A program made the position numbers and the translations under genes. Under the pieces are notes generated by a model. The model had not been told where the DNA came from. It searched no databases and saw nothing but the letters and a program-made list of their open reading frames with translations. A stretch of DNA of 9,314 nucleotides. It comes from an uncultured Eubacteriales bacterium (GTDB lineage: Bacteria > Bacillota > Clostridia > Christensenellales > QAND01). Below are positions 1 to 5,788 of the stretch, piece after piece (within the stretch, counting starts at the first letter, position 1; every line of letters starts with the position of its first letter). Where the stretch lies: assembly GCA_900546685.1 (NCBI GenBank), contig UREB01000057.1, forward strand, positions 1-9,314, read 5' to 3'.

Positions 1-744
1 CTTTTTATTTTCAAACCGACAGTGTTGAAATCCATAGGAGCTTCCAAACTCCAAGCCGCGCTCTATGCCCGTGCCGACCTGCTCTGGCTCATGGGCGTCC
101 GAGCCCAGCGTGATATGGTAGCCGCCCGCCTTGGCGTACAATTCCAGCAAACGGCTGCCCGGCATCGGCTCTGTTTCTTCCTTGCGAAACGGCGAGGTAT
201 TGATTTCCAGCGCCATCCCCTTATCGCAGGCCTTCTGCAAAATACGAAGCACGGTCTGGTCCTCAAACAGGCAAGCGTTGTAATAGCGCTTGGGATAATC
301 CAGATGTGCTATGATTTGAAAACCACCGGTCTCCACCATGCGCTCCATCTCTTCCCAGTAGCGTTCATACATCTTGGGCAGCGGATAGGTCATCTTTTCG
401 GTAAAGTACGGATCCATCCCGTCTATATAATGAACGGCACCGATGACATAATCATAAGGCTGAGAAAGCGTCTGCTCATATTCTTTGGGATACAGATGCG
501 GCTCGGAAAACTCCACGCCGGCCAAAATGCGCAGCCGGCCGGCAAAAGCGTCCTGTGCCGCTTTGATTTCATCAAAAAAGGCCGATTGATCGTAGCCCTT
601 TTCTTTGCTGCTCGGGTCTAAATCAAAATGATCGTTAAAACCAATGTGCGTAAGGCCGGCCTGCACAGCCTGGCGGCAGGCACGTTGGATGTCGGTCTGG
701 GAATCAAAGGAAAAATGGGTATGTACATGCAAATCGGTCCGCAT
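1..744 (-). CDS. HisJ-like PHP-domain histidinol-phosphatase (3' end cut by window edge)
   Basis: A PHP-fold metal-dependent phosphatase, most like HisJ/HisK-type histidinol-phosphatases, which make histidinol in cytoplasmic histidine synthesis. The frame runs 248 codons from an ATG at 744 to base 1 without a stop. Metal-site motifs appear in family order: HVH at residues 6-8, DH at 38-39, GVE at 76-78, H105 in GAVH, H147 in AHLDYPKRY and the late SDAH at 215-218. EINTSPFR (180-187) is also typical. HisJ proteins are usually about 260-270 residues, so only a short tail is probably missing. GGGAGG lies 8 bases before the ATG. The gene is divergent from mscS and no his gene is visible, so the substrate is inferred; another phosphoester substrate is possible. 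Fold assignment is firm, exact role moderately so. Confidence 0.9.
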   Translation of the reverse strand, partial: MRTDLHVHTHFSFDSQTDIQRACRQAVQAGLTHIGFNDHFDLDPSSKEKGYDQSAFFDEIKAAQDAFAGRLRILAGVEFSEPHLYPKEYEQTLSQPYDYVIGAVHYIDGMDPYFTEKMTYPLPKMYERYWEEMERMVETGGFQIIAHLDYPKRYYNACLFEDQTVLRILQKACDKGMALEINTSPFRKEETEPMPGSRLLELYAKAGGYHITLGSDAHEPEQVGTGIERGLEFGSSYGFQHCRFENKK

Positions 745-811
745 AAAAACATCCTCCCTTCCGGATGGAGCCCGCCAAACAGCGGAGCAAAACGAACTCA
801 AGGTGTCTTTT

Positions 812-820
812 AGTATACCA
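812..820 (-). promoter_or_regulatory. Promoter of the PHP phosphatase gene (extended -10)
   Basis: On the minus strand the sequence reads TGG followed by TATACT (812-817), an extended -10 box about 70 bases upstream of the start codon. No good -35 is visible at 17 bases. It faces away from the mscS promoter. Confidence 0.5.
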
Positions 821-824
821 TACC

Positions 825-841
825 ATGGGCAAATTTCCCAT
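825..841. promoter_or_regulatory. Near-palindrome between divergent promoters, possible operator
   Basis: The 17-base element has ATGGG and CCCAT arms around an AT-rich centre (AAATTT), with one mismatched pair beside the arms. It overlaps the -35 of the mscS promoter and lies just upstream of the -10 of the PHP gene, so a bound protein could affect both. The operator role is inference only. Confidence 0.3.
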
Positions 842-863
842 CCCCGCTCGCCTATGCTATAAT
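835..863 (+). promoter_or_regulatory. Sigma-A-type promoter of mscS
   Basis: A TTCCCA -35 (835-840) is followed after 17 bases by a perfect TATAAT (858-863), which is preceded by TGC and so is an extended -10. Transcription would start near 870, giving a leader of about 30 bases that carries the AAAAGGAGGG ribosome site. Confidence 0.7.
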
Positions 864-900
864 GAGGTATTCTTTGAATCCCATGCAAAAGGAGGGCCCC

Positions 901-1734
901 ATGCAAACATTTTTCGAAAAGCTATTGACCGGGTTGTTGGATGCCCTGCCGCATATCCTATGGGCGCTGGTCGCCTTTTTTGTCGGCCTGGCCATTGCCA
1001 ACTGGCTTAGCCGGTTTGTGTTGCGCGCGCTAAAGCGCAGCAAGGTAGACCCTACCGTGCACGCTTTTTTGGCGGCCTGTGTCAAAATTTTCGTGCTCAT
1101 CATTGCCATTTTAACGGCCGCTTCCCTGCTCGGCATTCCTACCGCCAGCATCATCACCCTCATCGGCGGCGCCGCTGTGGGCATTGGGCTGGCACTCAAG
1201 GACAATTTATCCAATTTCGCATCTGGCATGATCCTTCTCTTCACCCGCCCGTTTAAGGTGGGCGATTATATCGAGACGGACGAGGGCGGCGGCACGGTAG
1301 AGCGTATCGATATGATGTTTACCGTGCTCGTAACGCCGGATAATAAAAACATCATGCTGCCCAACAGCCTTATCGTTGGCGGCAAGGTCACAAACTTTTC
1401 CGCCTGCCAAACGCGGCGCATCTCCATCCCCGTTACCATTCCGTACAGCGCCGATTTGGCCAAGGTGCGGCAAACGCTGGCACACTATATTGAAAACGAG
1501 CCGCGCGTTCTCAAGGATCCGCCGCCCTGCATCGGCCCAGACAGCTTTACCGATCGCGGCATACAGATCTCCGTGATGGCCTGGGTAGAGCGTAGTGCCT
1601 ATTGGGATGTATTCTATGATCTTCACGAAACCATCCAGGCCGCGTTGGACAGCATTGGGGTGCCCATTGCCGTTTCCACCGTGCAAATCGCGGACAGCGG
1701 GAAAAGAACCGGCGATGACACCCAGCTGCCATAA
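901..1734 (+). CDS. mscS: MscS-family small-conductance mechanosensitive channel
   Basis: A homo-oligomeric inner-membrane channel that opens under membrane tension to release solutes during hypo-osmotic shock. The 277-residue product has three predicted helices: about 15-42, 58-80, and the pore helix at about 83-114 with the Gly/Ala-rich stretch GGAAVGIGLALKDNLSNFASG, as in MscS TM3a/b. The FTRPFKVGDYI segment (114-124) starts the beta domain, which contains LPNS and NFS as in E. coli MscS, and an alpha/beta C-terminal domain follows. Length is close to the usual 286. The start at 901 is chosen because GGAGG sits 5 bases before it; an in-frame ATG at 862 lies inside the -10 box and cannot be in the mRNA. 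The gene has its own promoter. The tail after residue 265 is short and polar. Confidence 0.95.
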   Translation: MQTFFEKLLTGLLDALPHILWALVAFFVGLAIANWLSRFVLRALKRSKVDPTVHAFLAACVKIFVLIIAILTAASLLGIPTASIITLIGGAAVGIGLALKDNLSNFASGMILLFTRPFKVGDYIETDEGGGTVERIDMMFTVLVTPDNKNIMLPNSLIVGGKVTNFSACQTRRISIPVTIPYSADLAKVRQTLAHYIENEPRVLKDPPPCIGPDSFTDRGIQISVMAWVERSAYWDVFYDLHETIQAALDSIGVPIAVSTVQIADSGKRTGDDTQLP

Positions 1735-1742
1735 AGATAGGA

Positions 1743-1748
1743 TATAAT
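1743..1748 (+). promoter_or_regulatory. -10 box, probable promoter of the foldase lipoprotein gene
   Basis: A perfect TATAAT lies 9 bases after the mscS stop and 45 bases before the next start, followed by AT-rich sequence. No convincing -35 occurs at 16-18 bases, so the promoter may be weak, activated or assisted. Read-through from mscS is also possible, because no terminator is visible between the genes. Confidence 0.45.
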
Positions 1749-1792
1749 ACATATTAATTTGTATTTTTATGTCTTAGGAAAGGACTGCTCAA

Positions 1793-3013
1793 ATGAAAAA
1801 GAAACTCCTTCTCTCTCTGCTTCTATGTACCGGGCTGCTGCTGACCGGCTGCAGCAAGGGCATGGTCATTGCAACTGTCAACGGTACCCGTGTGTATGAA
1901 AGCAGCGTGCGCGATCTGATCACCGCCTACTTCCAATATTATGGCGTAAGCGACCCCACCAGCTCTACCTACCAAGAATTTGCCGACCAGGTTGTGGATC
2001 TGGCTGTCGAAACCGCTGTACAAAACGAGATCGTGGCGCAAAAGGTTAAGGAATACGGCCTGGATGTGCTCAGCGAGGATGAAACGGCCGAGATCGAAAG
2101 TAATGTGGACCAGTCCATTCAATCGCTAAAAGACCAGTATTATGAAATCGCCAAGCAGGCTGATCCGGATGGTACGGAGGAGTCCTGGCAGCAGACGGCC
2201 CAAGACAATGTAGACAATTATTTTAAGGACAACGACGTATCGCGCGAAAGCTTGATTGAGGATTGGACGGCCAGCAAGCAAGCTACCAAGCTTTATGAGC
2301 GCGTCACGGAAAACATCACCGTCACCGAAGAAGAGGTACAGGACGAATACGATACCCGCGTGGCGGAAATGAAGGAGACCTATGCCGAATCTCCCAACAG
2401 CTTTGAGCAGGATATGATGAATGGCGCTACGATCTACTACCGCCCCCCAGGGTTCCGCGAGATCAAGCAAATTCTAATTGCCTTCAACGAAGAGGATTCC
2501 GAAACCATCGCCACCCTGCAAAACCAGGGCGATACCCAAGGCGCAGAGGAAGCGAAAAAGGCTGCGCTGGCCAATATCCAGGAAAAGGCGCAGGGCGTAT
2601 TGGATTCGTTGAAAAAGGATGGCTCCAATTTTGACGAAGTGATGAAGGAAAACACCGATGATACCACCACAGAGCCGTATGCCGTCGGCAATCTGGGCGA
2701 GGATACCTCCTATGTGGAGGCCTTTACCCAGGCTGCTTTTGCCCTGCAAAAGCCGGGGGATATTTCTGGTCTGGTTGCCACGGATTACGGGTATCATATC
2801 CTCTGCTATGCGGGCGATATACAGGAAGGCGCCGTTCCCTTTGAAGAGGTCAAGGCTTATACCGAAGAGCAGCTGCTTTCCAGCAAAAAGCAGGAAGCAT
2901 ATCAGCAGCAGCTGGAAGCCTGGCAGGCCGAGATGGATGTTGAGATCTATGCAGACCGTATCGACCTGACCAAATATAAATCCGAAGCTACCAGCACAAC
3001 GACCGGCTATTGA
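1793..3013 (+). CDS. Lipoprotein parvulin-type peptidyl-prolyl isomerase (PrsA/SurA-like foldase)
   Basis: A secreted, membrane-tethered foldase expected to help exported proteins fold by prolyl cis-trans isomerisation. The N-terminus has a KKK charge cluster, a Leu-rich core and the lipobox LTGC with Cys20 as lipidation site. Residues 25-215 form a charged helical SurA_N/trigger-factor-like chaperone region. The parvulin domain spans about 220-345: REIKQILI replaces the usual RHILV-type strand, and the end is QKPGDISG followed by YGYHIL (333-338). Between the first strand and the rest lies a polar Gln/Glu/Ala-rich insert (about 234-275), longer than in most parvulins. A helical tail (345-385) and Thr/Ser-rich end follow. 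AGGAAAGGA lies 8 bases before the ATG. I avoid the symbol prsA because several paralogous lipoprotein isomerases occur in Clostridia. Isomerase activity is inferred. Confidence 0.92.
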   Translation: MKKKLLLSLLLCTGLLLTGCSKGMVIATVNGTRVYESSVRDLITAYFQYYGVSDPTSSTYQEFADQVVDLAVETAVQNEIVAQKVKEYGLDVLSEDETAEIESNVDQSIQSLKDQYYEIAKQADPDGTEESWQQTAQDNVDNYFKDNDVSRESLIEDWTASKQATKLYERVTENITVTEEEVQDEYDTRVAEMKETYAESPNSFEQDMMNGATIYYRPPGFREIKQILIAFNEEDSETIATLQNQGDTQGAEEAKKAALANIQEKAQGVLDSLKKDGSNFDEVMKENTDDTTTEPYAVGNLGEDTSYVEAFTQAAFALQKPGDISGLVATDYGYHILCYAGDIQEGAVPFEEVKAYTEEQLLSSKKQEAYQQQLEAWQAEMDVEIYADRIDLTKYKSEATSTTTGY

Positions 3014-3029
3014 GCCGGCGGCCAGCAAG

Positions 3030-3064
3030 AAAAAAGGGTGCCGAGAATTTCGGCACCCTTTTTT
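3030..3064. terminator. Bidirectional intrinsic terminator
   Basis: A perfect 9-bp stem (3036-3044 with 3050-3058) and a 5-base loop are followed by TTTTTT on the plus strand and preceded by AAAAAA, which is the T-tract for the minus strand. It ends the foldase gene from the left and the PH-like membrane protein gene from the right. Confidence 0.93.
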
Positions 3065-3101
3065 CATCGTACACAGACGGCCCTGCGATGCACAAAGCCA
3101 T

Positions 3102-4076
3102 CTACATTTGGCTCTGCCCGTATATCCTTGCTCTCCTTATGCCGTCCGCATCCATGCCATTGGCCTTGTCTATCCGCGCTTTGAGCACATGGATCTCATA
3201 TTCGTACAGTGGCTTTTCAAACTGAAATTTCGTCGTTTTCCCCTGCTTATCTGTAAACGCAAAAAAATAGTAGTAAAGCGTCTGTGGAGAACGGCTTCCC
3301 CGCCCTCTATGGCGATACACTTTCTCGATCTCCTCATAGCGATCGATCTGTTTATATGTATAGGTTTTCCGGTTAAACGGATTGGTTTGAACCATAACCT
3401 CTAAAACGCCGATCTTTACCCTGAAAGACACATATCGAAGGATGAGCAACACCACCGTTACGCTCAAAAGCACAATCGGCGATCGCCAAGCATAACCCAT
3501 GCCATACACCGATAGGGAAGCATTGATCGCTACACACATGAAAAGCAGAAAAAGCGCAAAGAAAATCGCCGTTTTCCCATTTCGTCTGCCGTGTATGGTG
3601 TACTCCCTCTTGTCCTCTGCTTCGCCATCATGATGCGCGCCACTGCCCTGCACATGCTGTATCAGCGCGTCGATGGCCTCCTGGTCGGCAGGAAAAAACG
3701 GGATCTTGAGGATCTCTCCTTCCCGCGTTCTAAGATTGCAGTATTGGGCGGAGGTTCCGTTCAAGTTTTTGCCGCTGCTTTGCCAGGCCTGCTTGATGTC
3801 GGGATATCGATAGCATTTTCCATTGCCGGGTTTGGTTTGATAAAAAAACGTCTCCTTGCCGATACATACTTGAAAGCAAAGCGCTCTGAATATGGCAAAC
3901 ATCAAAACGATGAACATCAACGCCGCCAGCATTGCGCCGAACATGAATGCATCGTTTTCGCTTTGATACAGCCAAAAGGCAAGCCCGCCGAACAACGCAA
4001 ACATACCTGTGGACAACACCACGCCGGCACACCCGCTGGTGATCTTATAGTCCCATGCCTGATGCTTTGCTTTGAT
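3102..4076 (-). CDS. Unrecognised four-TM membrane protein, tandem duplication of [2 TM + PH-like domain]
   Basis: I do not recognise a named family. The 324-residue product has two copies of one layout: helices at about 12-37 and 44-66 then a soluble beta-rich domain (67-142), and helices at about 167-188 and 199-220 then a second soluble domain (220-305). The copies align without gaps at QTKPGNGKCYRYPDI (80-94) and QTNPFNRKTYTYKQI (230-244), exactly 150 residues apart. The soluble parts resemble small bacterial PH-like domains; that is inference. Start choice: an in-frame ATG exists at 4166, but it has no ribosome site and its first 30 codons run through the upstream gene's terminator. A strong AAAGGAGGGG sits 8 bases before an in-frame ATC at 4076, giving a natural-looking MKAKHQAWDYK N-terminus. 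In-frame GTG codons at 4019 and 4016 are the other options. The reading frame is firm, the start uncertain, the function unknown. Confidence 0.72.
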   Translation of the reverse strand: MKAKHQAWDYKITSGCAGVVLSTGMFALFGGLAFWLYQSENDAFMFGAMLAALMFIVLMFAIFRALCFQVCIGKETFFYQTKPGNGKCYRYPDIKQAWQSSGKNLNGTSAQYCNLRTREGEILKIPFFPADQEAIDALIQHVQGSGAHHDGEAEDKREYTIHGRRNGKTAIFFALFLLFMCVAINASLSVYGMGYAWRSPIVLLSVTVVLLILRYVSFRVKIGVLEVMVQTNPFNRKTYTYKQIDRYEEIEKVYRHRGRGSRSPQTLYYYFFAFTDKQGKTTKFQFEKPLYEYEIHVLKARIDKANGMDADGIRRARIYGQSQM

Positions 4077-4084
4077 ACCGAACC

Positions 4085-4089
4085 CCTCC
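4085..4089 (-). promoter_or_regulatory. Strong ribosome binding site that favours an ATC start
   Basis: The minus strand reads AAAGGAGGGG, with GGAGG at 4089-4085. Eight bases downstream the frame has ATC (4076-4074). No ATG, GTG or TTG lies in frame at a suitable distance; the nearest ATG is in another frame and stops after three codons. Confidence 0.6.
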
Positions 4090-4101
4090 TTTTGTGCACT
4101 T

Positions 4102-4134
4102 AAATAAAGAAAAGGGCAGCCGATGCGCCTGCCC
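4102..4134 (-). terminator. Intrinsic terminator of the HAD phosphatase gene
   Basis: On the minus strand GGGCAG pairs with CTGCCC (4129-4134 with 4114-4119), extended inward by two more pairs past one mismatch, and is followed by TTTTCTTTATTT. It lies 35 bases after the HAD stop and before the next gene's ribosome site, so that gene probably has its own weak promoter, which I could not identify. Confidence 0.75.
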
Positions 4135-4169
4135 CTATTCCATCCAATGCGGCAAGCAGCCGCCATTTT

Positions 4170-4967
4170 TCATGATAAGCTTGGGACCAGGTCTGCCAAG
4201 CGATCCAAAACCAAATCCGGTTTTATATCGGACGCAGCCAAATCCTCCTGTTTGGTTTCACCCGTCAGCACCAGGATACTGAAAAGGCCTTGCTTTTGCC
4301 CTGCCGCAATATCGGTATACAGCCGGTCTCCACACATGGCGCACTGCGATAACGGCACGCCGGTGCGTGCGCTGGCGCAGGCAAAAATATCGCGTTCCGG
4401 CTTGCCGATCACACGATCTGGCCGCCGCCCTGTACTGGCGTAGATCAATTCCGTCATCGCGCCCAGATCCGGCATAAACCCCGTTTCCGTCGGGCAGTTG
4501 AAGTCCGGATGCGTAGCGATATACGGCAGCCCTTGGCGGACATAATCGCAGCAATCCCACAGCTTTTGGTAGGTCAGCTGGGTATCAAAGGCCGTCAGGA
4601 CGATATCCGGCTCCTTTTCCACCACCGGCAGGCCCAGGCTGCAAAGCTCTTCTTTCAATAAATCGTTGCCCATCACCCATACCTTTTTGCCGGGATAGCG
4701 CTGCATAATGGTCTGCGCCGCCGCCTGTCCGCTGGTTAAAACATCCTCCGGCCCTGCATCAATGCCCATTTGGGACAGCTTGCGAAGGTATGTCTCCCCG
4801 TTTTTGGAGGAATTGTTGGTCAAAAACAGCACCTTGCGGCCGCTTTGCTTGGCTGCCTGCAAAAATGCATGCGTGCCCTCTATGAGCTGATCTCCCAAGT
4901 AAATCGTGCCGTCCATATCCAGCAAAAAGCAGCGAATGGCTTGTATCGCTTCCCTATCCTGCCGCAT
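4170..4967 (-). CDS. HAD-IIA family phosphatase (NagD / 4-nitrophenylphosphatase-like)
   Basis: A cytoplasmic HAD-superfamily phosphatase that forms a phospho-aspartate intermediate with Mg2+. All four HAD motifs are present in 265 residues: DMDGTIYLG at 17-25 with nucleophile Asp17 and acid/base Asp19; LTNNSS at 49-54; Lys189 in IGKPE; and GDRLYTDI at 213-220. The IIA-type cap lies between motifs II and III (about 75-180) and includes the family's THPDFNCPTE and DLGAM segments. The length is normal for NagD/AraL/YutF-like proteins, whose substrates range over sugar phosphates, nucleotides and phosphoglycolate, so the physiological substrate cannot be named. GGGAGGGG precedes the ATG. The gene has its own promoter and terminator and so is probably a single-gene unit between the psd-pssA operon and the membrane-protein gene. 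Confidence 0.93.
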   Translation of the reverse strand: MRQDREAIQAIRCFLLDMDGTIYLGDQLIEGTHAFLQAAKQSGRKVLFLTNNSSKNGETYLRKLSQMGIDAGPEDVLTSGQAAAQTIMQRYPGKKVWVMGNDLLKEELCSLGLPVVEKEPDIVLTAFDTQLTYQKLWDCCDYVRQGLPYIATHPDFNCPTETGFMPDLGAMTELIYASTGRRPDRVIGKPERDIFACASARTGVPLSQCAMCGDRLYTDIAAGQKQGLFSILVLTGETKQEDLAASDIKPDLVLDRLADLVPSLS

Positions 4968-5046
4968 CCTTATCCCCTCCCCACGTCTTTGATAAAACGA
5001 GCCCGTTTTGGCCTCCCACGCAAGGCATCCTGGGGCTCTCCTTCAT
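4954..5046 (-). other. Possible short leader ORF overlapping the HAD phosphatase start
   Basis: A 30-codon frame starts at ATG 5046, or at ATG 5028, which has AAGGAG 9 bases upstream. It ends at TAG (4954-4956), 13 bases inside the HAD gene in another frame. The predicted transcript start near 5055 would include it. The overlap would allow translational coupling. The peptide shows no recognisable motif, so this is a weak call. Confidence 0.2.
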
Positions 5047-5061
5047 GCTAAAATCAAGCCC

Positions 5062-5091
5062 AGGATACCGCGAAAGACAGCCTGCTGTCAA
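5062..5091 (-). promoter_or_regulatory. Promoter of the HAD phosphatase gene, with internal palindrome
   Basis: The minus strand has a perfect TTGACA -35 (5086-5091), an 18-base spacer and TATCCT as -10 (5062-5067). Within the spacer and overlapping the -35 is the perfect inverted repeat GACAGC-CT-GCTGTC (5076-5089), placed where a repressor would block RNA polymerase. The operator role is inference. Confidence 0.6.
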
Positions 5092-5110
5092 CCAAAGCGG
5101 CAAAAAGCGC

Positions 5111-5150
5111 AAAAAAAGAGCGCCCGGCTATGGATGCCAAAGCGCCCTCT
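5111..5150 (-). terminator. Probable terminator of the psd-pssA operon
   Basis: Fifteen bases after the pssA stop, the minus strand has AGAG, CGC and GGC segments that pair with GCC, GCG and CTCT further on. The stem is interrupted by small bulges. Seven T follow directly. The stem is imperfect but GC-rich. Confidence 0.6.
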
Positions 5151-5165
5151 GCTTCTATCGTCCCA

Positions 5166-5786
5166 TCATTTCCCGATGATAAGCGCTGCGGCCAGTACGG
5201 CCGCGCCCACCACTGCAAAGAATATGCGCCCCAAATTGGAGGCCCGAAAGCGCAGGCGGCTGATCATCAAAAGGCCAAACACCAGCAGGATCGTCGGCAC
5301 AGCCAGCCGCAGACGCGGGCACAGCACCGTACAAGCCCAGACCAGGGCCTGCACAAACACCGCGGCAATGGTCGTCGGCACGCCAACAAACACCTTTTCC
5401 TCCGTTTTCTCCTCCAGCAAGATATTGAAGTAGCCAAGGCGTAAGATGCCGCATGCGCAGTAGATGCCTGCACAGATCATCGTGCCCAGCCGCATATCCA
5501 TACGCGTGACGGCAAACACCGCAGGCACCAGCACAAAGTTGATGCCGTCGCAAAGGGAATCCAGCTGCTCTCCAAGCTCGGAATACTGGTTTAATCGCTT
5601 GGCGGCAAACCCATCCAGCGTATCCATAATTCCTGCGAGCAGCGCACAGATATAATATAAATGATAATGCTCCTGCACGATGAAGAAGATATTCAGCATG
5701 CCCAAAATCAGCCCTGTAATGGTGATGGTATTGGGTATATTCATGTGTTCCATAACGGGAAACACTTTTTGGATGGTTTTTCTCAT
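5166..5786 (-). CDS. pssA: CDP-diacylglycerol--serine O-phosphatidyltransferase (phosphatidylserine synthase)
   Basis: An integral membrane enzyme that transfers a phosphatidyl group from CDP-diacylglycerol to L-serine, giving phosphatidylserine for Psd. The 206-residue product carries the CDP-alcohol phosphatidyltransferase signature: D55, D58-G59, A62, G72, D76 and D80 in the canonical spacing. The signature Arg after A62 is Lys63, with Arg64 next to it; as I recall it, B. subtilis PssA has the order reversed (AARKLN against AAKRLN here). PssA-like context includes NIPNTIT near the N-terminus, LRLGYFN (115-121) and FVGVPT (133-138). About six hydrophobic helices are visible. The start at 5786 is chosen because the end of psd supplies AAAGGGG just upstream; the frame is open to 5855, but that part overlaps psd. 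Only two bases separate it from the psd stop, so the genes are translationally linked. Confidence 0.92.
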   Translation of the reverse strand: MRKTIQKVFPVMEHMNIPNTITITGLILGMLNIFFIVQEHYHLYYICALLAGIMDTLDGFAAKRLNQYSELGEQLDSLCDGINFVLVPAVFAVTRMDMRLGTMICAGIYCACGILRLGYFNILLEEKTEEKVFVGVPTTIAAVFVQALVWACTVLCPRLRLAVPTILLVFGLLMISRLRFRASNLGRIFFAVVGAAVLAAALIIGK

Positions 5787-5788
5787 AA

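Noticed and set aside
22..621. Long open frame (199 codons) on the plus strand opposite the PHP phosphatase
   Set aside because: The minus-strand frame carries all PHP metal motifs in order; the antisense translation has none and no ribosome site.
862..900. Upstream in-frame ATG adding 13 residues to MscS
   Set aside because: It overlaps the -10 box and so would lie outside the transcript; the ATG at 901 has an ideal ribosome site.
1207..1752. Open frame (181 codons) on the minus strand opposite mscS
   Set aside because: Antisense to the conserved MscS pore and beta domain; composition is that of a shadow frame.
2474..3067. Long open frame (197 codons) on the minus strand opposite the foldase
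   Set aside because: It begins across the terminator hairpin and is antisense to the PrsA-like domain; no motif or ribosome site.
5027..5066. RNA hairpin (ATCCTGGGGCT / AGCCCAGGAT) as a riboregulator
   Set aside because: The distal arm includes the -10 box, so most of it lies upstream of the transcript start; if meaningful it acts as DNA.
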